From Morinoia aosen (Eukaryota; Arthropoda; Malacostraca; Amphipoda; Talitridae): a stretch of 64,000 nucleotides of DNA. The notes under the pieces are model-generated. The model was given only the letters and a program-made list of their open reading frames with translations, did no database searches and was not told the origin of the DNA. The DNA lies in contig CM059571.1 of the NCBI GenBank assembly GCA_030386875.1, positions 23,554,355-23,618,354 of the forward strand. Reading direction: 5' to 3'. Shown piece after piece: positions 11,374 through 25,042 of this stretch. The position numbers were made by a program, and so were the translations under genes. Each line of letters begins with the position of its first letter. The stretch's first letter is position 1.

Positions 11374-14300
11374 TCTTCTTGTGTGCTGTGGGAAAATTTT
11401 TTGGCCAAGTCTTATGCGAAACAAAATGCATTTTCGTCGTGCCCTATCTTCTTTAGTGTTTATTTAAGAAATGGATGTGTCTGAGCAAGTTTCCTCTAAA
11501 GTAGCGCAATGTACATTTCTAATGCTGGCAGTTCAAGTTACCAGAAATAATGTCTATTTTAAAAGTGACTATCCTTGCTATTTTATTTGTAGTTAGACTT
11601 TGCGAACGGCAAAGCATTGAATTAAATCATTACCAGAACTTCATGTGCGTTGTGCTCTCTGGTGTACCTTCGAATTTGAACTACCTTCATTTAAGCAATA
11701 AGATCAAATTAATTCATGAGGAGAAAAGTGAATAGAATGCGTCAATTTTAATTTTGTCTGTATTTTTCTTCCATCACGTTGTTTTATTAGGTTTTTTATT
11801 CAAATCCGCTAATAATACCAAATCATAGATTAGTCGTACGTGTGATCCTTCGCTTGGTGCAGTTACCCTTCAAACTTGGTTCCTCAGTACGTTTTCTTCG
11901 ATCATCTGAAGACGTATTCTATAGAAAACTATTTCTTTGACGTCAGTGCAGCGCTGTTCTCTGAAATGCTTAAACCGCAGAGTTGATTTGCATATAAAGA
12001 GCAATTACGCATCAACTCAGAGTAAGCAAAGCTGCTTGTTTCTGGGATGAATATGAAGTAATTGTGACCAAATTCCTTGCGGTCTTCTCGAAATGGAGTA
12101 TTATGTAAGCTGTAATTAAGTTGGAGCGCATAGCTACTTGAGATTGAAATGAATGAGAATAGCCCACCAATTCCCTAACAAATTCTTGAAACTGTTTCAG
12201 TGGCTATTGTTTTTACATTATAATTCCATGTGGAAATTATTAGGTGTGATTGTATTTCGCAAATACATTTCATGATGGTGCATTGAAATTTTCACTGCAT
12301 AGCGTGTTCGTGGAAGATAGACATGTAATCAAATTTAGCGCGAGATGAATTTCAAGTAGCTTTCGAATGTATTCGTAGTTTTTCTAATATCTTCCACCTG
12401 GTGTTCGATGTGGACGTTGCTAGCAATATAACATGTACCGCTTTACATAGTCAAAAAGTGGTCACCATAACACCTCACATGATGAAGGTTCTTTTGCTCT
12501 TTTATCTCCGTCGTCGGCATCAATCATTCAGCAAGTGTTCTAGAATGCGTGCAAAATGCAACTAATTATGTAATTGTATGGTTGTGTAACCGGCGGAGAT
12601 CTCAAATTATTGGAGGTTGTGCAAATGTAGGATGAATGTCACCAAAAGTTGTATGAAATTCATGTAGTCCTCCAGCATCCGAGACACTCACCAGTGAACG
12701 ATAATCACCCAGCTCCTCTTACGACTCCTATCAAGCATACCAGCCAAATATTTCTTCAAAATTAAAAGGCTTAACTCGGAACTTCGTTAAGATTAGTTGC
12801 AGAATGAACAATTATGACTAAATATTTATAAATCATGCGTATGTCTTCAATGAACATACTTTATTGCCAGTTCCGATTAGCTATGTCTCAAAATAAATTT
12901 TTTCAACTGCGTTCTAAGTTTTTTATTCGTTCATTATACCCATGGCGATGCACCATGCTCATTTTGAGTTACGTTGTGACCAGCGGTTAAGCTGGTGGTG
13001 TACGCTCACCGTCGTCATCCAGACGCACCTCTATGCCTGCTTCCCACGGGACCAGCGAAGAGGAAGGCCGCAGGTCTAGCTAAGTCATTGCGCGATGTTG
13101 AAAATTTTCATCTTGCCGGCAATGTTTTGTCCGCTTGGTGACGGGGACGCGCCGAAAGGCGTCAAATATGAATGAACAAACATTGCGTAATGAAGCGAGG
13201 GAAAGGGACTCCATCATAAAGCTGTTGCGGCTTGTTCCTCCCGGAGAGGATTACTGCGTTAGTGCATTTATTAGCGGTTTGCGTCATAAACGGATGATTT
13301 GAAAACCGTGAATTTAGAATGAATGAAGTAAGTTTTTTTTGTCCTCTGCGATATTTTGAGTTTTTACAATTCGTTGTTCCTAATTCACGCTCGAGTTGGA
13401 TAGTTTTGCCGTTTCTTTTCGAAGCTCAATGATGTGTGACGCATTAGCAACTAGTTGCTTTACTGATGATACTTCTTATAATGCGTTATCGTATGGTAAC
13501 GAGGAGCTAATTACAGATCTCTTTGTATGTCTGTCATTAATAGGCAACTGTGATAGATGGAATGAGAGACGCACACTTCGAAGTTCTTATCCTTACGCTC
13601 ACAAGGACAAGGTTCGGCCGGAAGACAGCAAGTTTAGCTTACGTAGCTGATGACTAATTAGCGCGGGAAGAGAACGCTGCACAAACGAGAACTCCCTTGC
13701 ATGGCTACAAAAACCTCTCAGATTCATCCACCAAAAACCACGCGGAAAGGGCGGTCGACTTGAGCAACCACGAGCGCGGCTGACTTCTCTGTCGTGATTG
13801 ACGAGACTTCTTGTTGCATCCAAGCTCGTCTATTGGCGATGCTTTGGATATTTTTGTCTCTTGAGTAACTCAGCCACTCCAGTGACTTACGGCTTCGTGA
13901 CTCAACTGCCTCCAACAAAAGAAGTTGGCTTTGTGGTCTCATTACGCGGGTCATTAGTGGCCTCTTCTATACCTCATTTGCAATATTAGCCCAACTTTTT
14001 GTGATGCTCAATATTCGCTCATTTGGGGAATGTCTGTGCGTATTAGGAAATTTTCTTCGACACCCAAAATTCTATATTAATTTTTCCAGCATTCTTAGAC
14101 CAAAAATCATTAATAATCGCTATTACTCAATATATCTTGTACTCATTAGCGCCGTCAACTTAGGTTTCATTCGATGAATTACTATGACTGCTAGTTTGTT
14201 ATGAAAAGAAAGAAAGAAAAAAAAGAAAAACAGTATATTTCCAATATTATGAGACTTGAAAGCGCTCGTACCGTCTGCGTCAAAGTCAAAAAGCACGTCC

Positions 14301-14860
14301 TTGTTAATAAAATTCCGATATACCTTCGTTTTTCCTTTTTTGGGTTTAAATGATATCATCTTCAGTGTTGGTGCAATTCGTGAGGAAAATATCAAAAATC
14401 TCCCCTGTTCAATAAAAGAAATTGCCATAAATGAGTGGAATAAGTCGTATCCCTTTGTAAGGTCCGTTTATTACTCTGAAACTAGCTAAATGATTTACAC
14501 ATGGACCTTATTAGGTGTGCCCCGAGTCCTAAGCCCCTAAATATTGACCAAGGAAATCTGCGCGACTTCTTTTTATTTCGAGCGTTTCTGAATTTACTTG
14601 AATTGACTTCTGTTGAGCAGCGACGCGTCTTTTTAGCATGAGCATTTCCATCGGATGAACTACACACTCCCTTTGGTGCACGGGAAATATTAACAATGTA
14701 CCATTTCGAATAATATCTCACAAAGTATGATTCTCTGAATATAACTGTATTAGGATATGATTTTTTTTTGTCCTCTTCCAGCATATTCAATACATTTCAA
14801 TGCATTGTAGACAATTTGAAGTGAAGATGTGAGGACCTAAACTTAAACACTTTCGCTGCT

Positions 14861-14884
14861 GCTGGACGCACATGTGCGTCCAGC
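14861..14884. repeat. 24-bp perfect palindrome without spacer
   Basis: The half-site GCTGGACGCACA is followed immediately by its exact reverse complement, giving 12 bp per arm. It sits 47 bp before the left target duplication of the minus-strand family S copy. Such a spacer-free palindrome can extrude as a cruciform or bind a dimeric protein, but no specific factor is recognised. Confidence 0.95.
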
Positions 14885-14944
14885 GGTCGCATGTTGAGTA
14901 AGGTTGTAAGTAGCAGAGTTTTAAAAATGACTTAACTGCTCGAA

Positions 14945-15259
14945 TTATTATTATTATATAAGAAAGTTTTAACTTCCCTTAACCACGACAAAGATGTTCC
15001 AAGAGAGGAAAAAGGAAGGCACCATTTAGTATGGAGTTGAAGGAACGTGGAATCTATACACAAGGTGCACAGAAACAGTAAGCTAGGAAAGAAGTTCATG
15101 AAACAAGAAAAAAGTTGAAGAAGAAAGTACTGCAAAAAAGTTGAAGAAGAAAAACAGGACAGCAGTGAACCGAAAACAGATGGTCCGTAACAAAACAAAA
15201 CCCTATTTTATTACAACAAAAAGGAAGCCTACCTAACCTTTAGCTCGGGCCCTCACATG
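14945..15259 (-). mobile_element. family S retroposon, copy 2 (short subfamily, 5' truncated)
   Basis: The only minus-strand copy. It is flanked by a perfect 14-bp target duplication, CTTAACTGCTCGAA at 14931-14944 and 15260-15273. In element orientation the first about 50 bp (both head hairpins) are missing and the 3' end is an AAT/ATA repeat tail. Truncation at the 5' end inside an exact duplication is the hallmark of target-primed reverse transcription. A tandem duplication of a GAAGAAGAAA-type block lies near 15110-15150. Confidence 0.93.
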
Positions 15260-15429
15260 CTTAACTGCTCGAAAAAAGTTGTATCTCTCCTAAGAAGTTG
15301 AGAATGTAATAGCATGATGATATTGTACGTCGTATGTTTAAATCTCTTCCGAAAAATATGTTGAAATATTTGATATGCTATTCATTCATACCGATGGGTA
15401 AGAATGAGAAATTTACCTAGTTTTAAATC

Positions 15430-15705
15430 GGCAGTGAACGTGTTAACGTTAAGTAGGCCTTTTTTAAATAAAACAATTTTGTTACAGACCATCTTTTTTC
15501 GATTCACTGCACTGCAGTTAAGCCCCTATAACATTATCTTGTATCTCTTTTAATCAATTTTTTCAATCTTACTGTTTCTATGCACAGCGTAGATTCTCCA
15601 TTCCCCTAGTTCCATAATAGATGGTGCCATCCTCCTTCCTCTCATGTGAATATCTTTGTTATAGCGAATGAGGTTTAAACTAACTTGATAATCTAATCTA
15701 GTCAA
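15430..15705 (+). mobile_element. family S retroposon, copy 3 (5' truncated)
   Basis: Begins at about GTTAAGTAGGCC, lacking the head hairpins, and ends near AACTTGATAATCTAATCT. It carries the body blocks TTACAGACCATC, CTGTTTCTATGCACAG and the terminal TCCTTCCTCTC block. It is diverged and no target duplication is seen. It lies 170 bp from copy 2 in the opposite orientation. Confidence 0.75.
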
Positions 15706-16149
15706 ATTTAAACAATTCAAAGTTCTCTTCACTCATTTGAAGAGATGCGGATTTAGTTTCTCGTGTTATTGGAACGTCGTCATTTTCTTCTTGTCTTGAG
15801 CGCTTTGAGTGCATTGTTCGGAGTTTCCAAGTTGTAATGTTAGAGGCGCTATTCTTCCAGTCATTTGGAACAATGGAGCGTCGTGTGCGAATTATTAAGT
15901 CTCCAACATTCCTTAGGACATCTCCCATTGTCAGCTTCCTGTTGCATATCTTAGCTTAGGCATGAAATAGTCGTCATCTCTATAACTGATACATTAGTTG
16001 GACCTCAAAATTCCTGGCTGTTGACGTAAGAGTTCGATAATTTTTCTGATACAAACGAGATTATATTGAGGAAAGGGTCTTTCTAGAATTGTGCAAATCT
16101 ATAAAAATAAATATAATGTTTCGGAGGAGTTTTGCTATCCTTTTTTTTA

Positions 16150-16371
16150 TACAGGGGGTCCCAGAAGTCGTACACCCTACAATAATTTGTATTTTTTTTT
16201 GTTTCGAATTCGATCTGATATGGGTGAGAAACTAACAGTACAAGAGAGAGTTCAATTGGTTTTTATGTTTGGAAGAGATGGGGCAACATACCACCCTGTA
16301 GCTCAAGAATTATATATACCAATATATTTTATAAAAACCTAGATGGTGCGCGACTTCTGGGACAAAGTGGA
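16150..16371 (+). mobile_element. short mariner/Tc1-type remnant
   Basis: The left end TACAGGGGGTCCCAGAAGTC is preceded by TA-rich DNA and matches the usual look of mariner-like ends. At 16345-16363 the sequence GGTGCGCGACTTCTGGGAC is the inverted counterpart (differing at two positions), but the outermost bases are decayed. Between the two lies only the N-terminal helix-turn-helix segment of a transposase. It is therefore an internally deleted derivative of about 220 bp, unable to move by itself. Confidence 0.65.
16220..16342 (+). pseudogene. mariner-like transposase N-terminal fragment
   Basis: Forty codons starting MGEKLTVQERVQLVFMFGRD. The pattern of LTVQERV, then a short hydrophobic helix, then G-A-T-Y and VAQEL resembles the first helix-turn-helix of mariner/IS630-type transposases, which reads the terminal repeats. 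The frame then runs into AT-rich sequence and stops. The second DNA-binding domain and the DDE catalytic domain are missing. Confidence 0.55.
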
Positions 16372-19300
16372 ACATACAATACATCTCTGCATTAAAATTT
16401 GCTGAAGAAATCAGCCCGATAATTTTTAACTTTGAACTCGATTGTTTCATTAAAAACATCAATGTTGGATCGAATTCTTTAGAAACTAAATTTGAAGTGA
16501 AATCATTGTCAAGTTTTGCTTAGAGTAAAATAAGTTTTGCTGCTAAAAATATCATTAGGATTAATATACGCTACTTGAGGTAGAGTTATTTCGTGTATCA
16601 CTTACAATAAAAAACAATTAGGTTCATCCGCCACGTGTACGTGGGCGCATTCAAACTGAAAGTTGATATACATATGCTGGATAGCTTGTATTCCGTGAAG
16701 AGTTACCACGCAAGTATTATACGTTCATGAGCAGGACCTTGACTTAAACGAGCGAAGAGCTTCTGCTCTGATAATTGCCAAGCCTCAGGGCATCGCTGCG
16801 AGCTGTAACCAAGGCTCTCCAGCGTCAATGGCGTACTTGAACATCTCAAGCCGGGAAACTCAGATGCTCTAGCCTGGAGTCACGTCGTGCTTCTTAATGG
16901 AACTCTTTATAATTGAGCATAAAAACCGAATCAGGAGATAGAAGCACCAACGCTCCACACCCACAGGTATCACTATATAGTTCAATCGGATCATCTACTA
17001 CTCTCATGAGTTTCATGTGGTGCTATGTTTTTCTTTTCACTAAATGTGTTTTAATCGTACTATTAAAACATTGGTTTCATGCTGATTCGATTTTTGCAAA
17101 TACATTAGATAGTAAATTCATATTCCAATATAATTTAATAATTTTTAGTCCGAAATTACAACAAATGTTTGGTGTGACGGACATTTATTAAATTTTTATA
17201 TTCGTTGCATTGAATGTATCATGACTGTATAGCTTGTTTATGTGTGTATGAAAGAGAAGCTTATTACGTTTTCGAAACAATATTTAATTTCTTTTCCCTT
17301 GGGTGACGTGAAATTTGGTCTCTCCGTTAACGGGACAGTGAGCGTTTACAATTCGCTGGATATCAGCTCAAGTTCTCAATATTTCGACGGATTTCATTGT
17401 AGTAAATTAGGGACGCCTTTTTCACCAAGTGTTGTCGGGATGTGACTATCTCAATCCCAAGTTTCCTTAACGAATTATCAGTTGTTTGCCCACTTGCAGC
17501 GAATTCTATTAAGCGTATTTAATTTGTTAAAGAGTTCCGCACTGAGATGACAACAGTCTAGAGTTCCTCACTTCCGGAGGCCTTGTTTCAGTTTACCATT
17601 GTTGTTCGTGTTAGCAGCAGAATATGCGCTTTGTCTTCGCTAGGCTTCTTCTCCGCGCGCACAACGCTGCCTAAAACTTACTTCAATGCTAAGCTCTTGA
17701 CGTTTTTCCTGAAGCTTGTTTTTTTCACGACTGAAGCATTAGCATGCTACATACTCGTCGACTAAACCGATATTGCATTGATAGTATTAATTCGTCATCT
17801 TGAGTGATTATTCTTAAATATTTCATTTCCGGTTTTTCTCATAAATGGAATTTATGTCGTTGATTTATTTTGTCATTATTTTGCTGTATAGGATTCCTGT
17901 ATTCGCAATGTAACCCTTGATTTTAAAAAAATCGCGCCTTCGTGTAACAAGTACATCCTCAATTATCCTTATTTAGATGAGAAGATGATCTCTACTAATT
18001 ACATAGCTTATACAGTATTGGCTCTTAAGACCAATGTTTATGTATTGCAGCTCTTTTCGACCTCACGAATGCTCTCAAAATATTGGGATACAATCGTAAT
18101 TAAAAGAATTTGTGATTTATTTACTGATAAGATACAAAATATCAAATCTTAGAGTCTAACTCATGGTGACGCGATGGAGTTGCTTTTTCTGGTCACTGGA
18201 GCTGACGAAGGCTGCAGTGTTGTTGCAAGGTAAACAAGAGGGCTTCTTGTGGCGCTGTGGTACGAACAGACACGGCAACGCGCTGCAACATCCTTCAGTT
18301 GCTCGCGTGAGGTAGTGACTTGCGCAGTTGGAGGGGCCGCTTGTGGGTTGCCGTTGTATCACGTCCTGCAACGCAAGTTTCCAACCTGTGCATGCATCCT
18401 GTGCGTCGCGGTTGATTCGCCCGTGCTCGGGCACCTTCGCGAAAATACTTGGAAACGTGATTCTTTCTAGTGATCTCTGTTAGAAACTTGGAAATTTTCC
18501 ACCGAATTGCTGCGTGCAGTGTTAAAATGCTTGAAAATTTTAAGTTAAGTTATAATGGGATAAATTTTACAGTTTTTGTGTGCCGATTCCTGAATTAACT
18601 ACAGATTGGGCTCATAGAGCAAGGTGCCGTGAGTTGCAACAAGTGACGATGAATGATACTTCATATGTGTTTATGAGGGTTTTGGTACACGCTCAATGCT
18701 AAAACAGTATCGTTTCGTAGTGGGAAATGTGTCTGCAGGGTCCAGGACCCCACCCCGTGTTTACTTTACATGCTTACGCATTGCGCTGTTCTTCTCAATA
18801 ACGTAATTTTTTTACGCAATGAAATGTTAGGAGGAATTTTCCTAAGCTCCCCATTATACTTCTGTGTAATAACAAGTATGTTTGTGTGGCTCGTGAAGGT
18901 TTTTAATTTGTATTTACCTACATAGTATAGGAATGTCGAGGCAAATTTTACTATTTTTTAGGTGGAAAAACGTTTGAAATATATTACATCTTTTGAAGGT
19001 TTTATTTCTAAGCTTTTTATTTTTGTTTTATTCTATCACTGCATTTGTTTTTAAAGCTTGCAAATGTGTTTATTTTAGCGGTCTGTTCGCGTACCTTTTA
19101 CGATTGCGTTTCATAAAGAGTCGTCTGAAAATTACCAAAGAAGCGAGTGTCCTTCATACCTCTTATTACTCTGCAGCTATATTGCCAAGCTCTTTATCAA
19201 ACAAAAGTTCTTCCCCGGTGTTTTTTTGTGAATTGTTTTGTCGCTCAAATGTTTATATTCTAGCGTAGTTTCTTCGACTGAAGTTACTGTCATGAAACAT

Positions 19301-22300
19301 TCTTGACATTTCTCAGTGTTGCGAGTGTCTGGCTAATTTTTTGTTTACGACGCCTGTCGTGTTGTAGACGCTCTCGATTTTGTGCTTTTCCTAGAATGTT
19401 TCAAAGCGTGTGTTGACTGTTCCTCGTGCCATATGTGGAAATCGGAGAAAAAATATCTGAATCATCACTTTTCGCAATAATAATTAAAAATATAATCTAA
19501 AAATCTTCTTCAAGTTTTGTCAATGTTCTTGTTAGACTCCTGAGTTTATGTTACAGAATGTGTTCTTTTTTTAATTTAACCAACAGTGTTGTGAAAGTCT
19601 AACTATCCCTACTGAAGAGAACTCACTTTTTATCGATAAATTTAGGATATTGTCCTGTTAATCGTATCTGCGTAAAATTGAAGGAATTCGCCGTTTCGAT
19701 ATCTACAAATTTTTTCTGTAAACACGACGATATCTTCTGTAGTTTTTTTTCTCGTTCCACGTAGAGGTATAAACAAGTAAATTTGTGTTAGCTGTCTTAA
19801 AATACTGAATATCATCCAATTCGAATCAAGATCATTTGATCAGAGAGCTGTATTTGTCATAGAATTAGCCACAGAAGATTAATCATATAAGTTGCACATT
19901 GTCTTCTGGTCGACCGAGATGGCAAATATATCGCAACTGTGACAGCTGTCGACATGCAAGTGTGATTTGAATCCCTTCTCGTAGTTTCCACAACATCTCG
20001 TATTCACGCACTTGAGTAAAGCAATAGAAGCCAATGCCTTTTATTCGTTACAAGTCATTAGAATAAAATAAACTAATACTCTTTTTTTTTTAACTATGTT
20101 CACTAAAGTGATGCTACAACGGCTACTTGCTTGGTCTAGGAAAACCAATGTCGGCAGAGATTGAATTGCTATAATATTACATCGATCAAAGTCTATTTCA
20201 TCTTTTTTCGAATCAAGCACGTCTCGATTGCTCTGTACACGTTCGTTTCTTGGTACATTTCACTGCGTTTGCCCGTCCAAATTATGTGTTTAATTTATGC
20301 TCCCTCTATTCACGTGCAAAATGGCCAGCTAAACCTTTTTGCCTTATTCCATTTGGGCGCCTTTTAATGATAGTGTATGGAAACGAGAGTCAAACCTTGT
20401 GAGGAAAATATATTACAATTTTAAGTCTACCTCTGAGCAGTTTTGGTTCACCTAGGTTTTTGCTGTTTCAAACTGTAGCGCTCTATCGTCTCAAACGATA
20501 TTGACAATCCTGAGCTTCAGTGTGTGTATAACGGAACATTTTTATCTCAGCAGGATGCTGTTGATATAAACTTGTGGTCTAGCGCGTAACTCCTCCAGTG
20601 CCGGAAGTCTGGACGTTCAACGAGGGTTTAAAGTGGCGATTCTAAATCTCGTTTTTGTTAAATAGTTCATTTTATACGTAAGAACGATTATGTGATGGAA
20701 TAATTTATTCCGACGAAAAAGAATCTACACTTGCAATCTTTTTCTGATTAATGAACTATAATTCTGGATCTAGCTCTCGGCGGCAAGCGCAGCATGACTA
20801 AACCTTACCGCCTTTCCTTCTTTATTTCATTTGAAGCCATTAATGTAACGTCAGAGTTTTCACCCAAGAATTTCTTACTACGAGAACTTAAAAAGAAACA
20901 TGTGCCAACAATGTTTGGCAAATTAATTCTCAGACAGAATATAGTGAGGCGAATTTCTACGTTTCGAGTTTGAGCACGCTCGGGCACCTTGTCAACGCAC
21001 ATGGCGCGCGCCTTTTAGTGATTTCCTCTTGAAGCGGCGCGCATCTGCGCATACTGAAGATGCTAAGATGCTTATCCTTGACCAGTTTGGGCAACTCATT
21101 TTATGACTTCCCAAGCCCGATAATGTATTAGCCCTGCACTACCGGGAGACGTCTTCTGATACCTTTTACAAAGGCTGCCCAAAAGGAAGCAAAGCTTCTT
21201 ATGAAAGCCTCGAGGGGTCCATGTAGGCGACACAGGGGGGCATTTCCGGCAGCTGAATACCCCCTGTACCAATTACATTGATGCCATGCCATGCATACTT
21301 CCACTCCCAAGCGTCCATGCCTCATCCTGCCAGCCATCTTGCCACATCTACTACATTATAGTCAACTATGAATAAAATGCCACTTTTATACATGGAAATT
21401 GGAATGTTAAACTCCATATTCGAAAGTGATGGTCGTACTTTGTACCGTGTCCCAACTAAATTTATAGTTGAATTGATACTGGAGATGAAATGGGATATTG
21501 GAACGATGTATTGAGGTTTTATTTCTGTCTAAAGTTGAGCGTTGATACAAAAATCAATAATTAATTAGCTTGATTTGTAGACTTCTCGTGACCGTGAAGA
21601 AATCCTTTCCGAAGTAGACTCCCGTAGCACGTGGTAATTGATTGCAAGCAATTATTTGTTTTGGAAGTGAATTCGAAGTTACCTGAGCGTTACGATTTGT
21701 TCGCTAACATTATTTGTTCCGGTGAGTGGTTGCGCTCGCCGCGCTCCCCTGGTCAGCGGAGGCTCACTTGTGTCCCGATGCACTTCGAGATATTCAGTGA
21801 ACAATGAGTCCTCGAAGGTTAGAGAGAGTGTACCAGCCTGTTTTACAGTTCAACTTTTATTGAATTGTACTCAAGTCTCCAAGGTCTGTGGCTTCAGGAG
21901 AGCATTTGCTTATTCCGAGTTGATGCTACGCAAACTACTTTTGAATTTCCAGATTAGAAAGATTTATCGACCACAAGCTTGTCCATGCATTGTAACGAGT
22001 AATATATAAAATATATTTAATATCTAACGGTCAATAATAGTATCTATGCGTACCAAATAAGCTGTGAGGCTTATATGGCCTACATTAGCAGGTGAACAAA
22101 TTGCTAACGTAGAACTAGTTGAGCGTATATCACAAGTGTACGATTATCAAGCTGAGAGAATGTACAGTTTGATATTCTGGGCAATTTTTTTCGGCTGGTG
22201 TCGTTTTTTTTTATGGTAGCCTATCCTATTGACGAAACTTACTTAGATGTTTATTCCTTCTACAAATGAGCTTTTAAAGTACGATAGATACTTTGACTGT

Positions 22301-24471
22301 AGAAATAATGGAAGTTTTTGTAATACTTATACATCGAAAACGGTTTTTCTTATGAAATGGAGTTTGACCAATTTCAGCCTAATATTATTGATGATAACAG
22401 ACCAGTCACATCGATTCCATATACTGAATACCATGCAGAAAATTCACATCGTTCGTGAGCCCAAATGTTCGCACATGTTCTGATTTTTATGGGGAATGCC
22501 ATTGAAAGCAAATTACATGTCCATTCACTCTGTTCAGCGGCTTTCGTCAATGTTTTCAGAGCGGAAGTTACACATACCTGGTTGTAGTCGACCGTTGCTA
22601 AATTTTGAGTCGACACTGGTTGCACGAATTGTTAGGTACAATCCAATTTGCGTCCCACGTGCTCTGGTGCATAATATTTAACGAGGTCAAGTTGCCCTCT
22701 GGTGACGTCACAGGTGTTGCAACGGAACGAGAAGGCGTTGCTTGCTGATGACTAAAGCATGTGGGTTGCCCGGCCCGTGGCCACACAGCCACTTTCGTTT
22801 GGAAGGCAAGTTCGCCTCGTATTGTTCAAGATCCGCGTGGGTTCTACTTGTGGATCGTTCTCTCCCTCTTGTTATTAAGTGTTAGTGTGAGGCTCGGTTG
22901 AGGTGATCCACTTATTGGCGGGTGCTGGGCTATGCTTTTAATTCATTCCGTAACAAAATTTGCAAGCAAAATATTAATATTTCAGTCATTTAACCAGTTA
23001 ATCAATCCAATTTTACAATTTTCGAAGTAAAAACAATGTATTCAAAAATTTAATCCCATGCTCGGGAAATTTCATTGCATTGCATACATATTTTCATATT
23101 TTTGGCCTTCAAGTTGGGTGCGGCTTCAAGTAGTGATGGTTCGGGGTAATATTATGAGTTCGAAAGTATGATCGTCTATACCACTCATAAGTTTCCGCAA
23201 ATTTTACTCTCGGTTGCTACTGCGACATTTACCGGTACTTCATCGATGAAAGTTGGCGATGTCGTTCACTAGATCTTTCCAATCAGTAAAATTGTACTAT
23301 GTTATTTCATTTCACCGCGCTGGTGTGGATATTCAACAACTAATACTAATCTCCCGATTATGTAATTAATTTCCGAGATACAAAGTATCGCATAGCTAAT
23401 TAAGTAGTCAACTCAGTAAAATGGATGATACTGTAATGACATGAGTAGTTTCTGACTACATGGAAACCCTTTGGTGTCACTGGCCGATCTAAAATCTGGC
23501 CCCAATCATTATGGCTTCAATTTCTCGTTCACTTTTCAAAAGATATTTTACAATTATGTTAGTGCATTACTTTCCCTTAGCGATAGAAAGCCGTGCTTTT
23601 CTTAGAAATAGTTTTGCTCGAAAATTGCCTTTTGCGTGAAGCAGCAGGTTGGCGGGAAGGGCAAAAAGGAAAGTGTCGCTCTAAATTCTTAAATGACTTC
23701 AGTTGGTGAGCGTTCTTCCATATATTACCCAGTCGATCCTCTACTTCCCTCTTTGTTCAGTTAATGAAATCTTTTAAGAGTACACATAAACCTTTCGGTT
23801 CCGATGAAATCGAATTCTATCTTTAATGGCTGAGTGAGATGACCACCTTCAAAGAATATGGTTCATTTTCTTACGACGTCTTCGTAGCATGGTCGTCAGT
23901 CGCGGTGTGGCTCAATCTCTTATTGCTCTGAATGTGAATTTTATTTACTTGGATTTTTTTGAAAGATTGCTGAACTTCCGTAAATTTGTCGAATAGTATT
24001 TATTAGTTTAAGTGATTGCTCTCTTTTTTGAGGAAATGAAGTGAACGGAAAAGAAATATTCAGGTGAACATGATAAGCCTTCTAGTCCTGAACTGAATTG
24101 CAACTGTTTAATTAAAGACACGGCGGCTTCTTTCGGTGGAACTCATGAAGGTATGAATGGTGCGAATGGTGAACTAGTGCCATGACTGTGAATTATGTCA
24201 TTTTTATAATTTGATTCATGCTTTTCTCCATTCAAGTTGAGTGAATTTCATCGAGCGTTATATTTACTCTTCGATCGGGACAATAATGAGCTAGGACACT
24301 TTAGTGTTGCCTTTTATAACCTGATGGTAGAAAGAAACCATGCAAGAGGTCGGCCATTCCTGGTCATTGTCAGCCAGTGATGGACCCTCGACTATGCGGA
24401 AGAAAACTTGAGTCACAATCGCATCGTTCGTTTTTGACGACTTCGCGCTCGGTGTTTCGGCGACAGAGACG

Positions 24472-24570
24472 ATGGAGAAGAAAGCGACGGAATGGTGCGC
24501 TCGCTCCGACGTGCTCTGTCACGTGATCACAGCCTACCTAGCGTGGTGGCTCGGCTTCCCGCTGCCACAG
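24472..24570 (+). CDS. candidate alternative first coding exon (weak)
   Basis: An ATG in good context (GAGACGATGG) opens 33 codons ending exactly at CAG followed by GTCTGC at 24571, in phase 0, matching the phase of the next exon at 27155. The segment and its upstream 60 bp (CGCGCTCGGTGTTTCGGCG) are far more GC-rich than the surroundings. The peptide starts MEKKATEWCARSDVLCHV and has a hydrophobic stretch ITAYLAWWLGFPL. The weakness is the donor, GTCTGC, which departs from the GTRAGT seen at the other three exons; without splicing the frame ends 8 codons later. It may equally be chance. Confidence 0.2.
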
Positions 24571-25042
24571 GTCTGCTCAAAAGTTCCTCGTTTTTAATGA
24601 TGTCGTTAAGAATACTTTAGACACTTTTGATTAGCGTACGTGCTCCATATACTTAACTTTTCTACTGCCTTAGGAAATTTTTCCTATGAGAACATTTGGT
24701 ATTTGTGGATTTTTAATACTACTAAAATCTATCCGGTTCTTCTGTGCTTACTCGTGTTTCGTGTAGCACTATTTGAAGAGCATTTAAATGTTCATTTCAA
24801 GCGTTTAATGGGCCCTCTTTCTTGGACTTGAAGTTGTGGCGATGGAAGAGCGATTTCCTTTTCTTTGTTACATTCTCCATCGGGGACACTCTGGCAATCA
24901 ACTGTTTGAGAATAAGAACTCACAAAAGTTTTTAAATCGCGGCATGGGTGATTTCAGAAGGGCTTATTTACTCTCTTAATTTTTCGAGACTGATTATAAA
25001 GAAGGGCTTGAAAACAAAAGAGCCTTATTTTTGACACACTAA

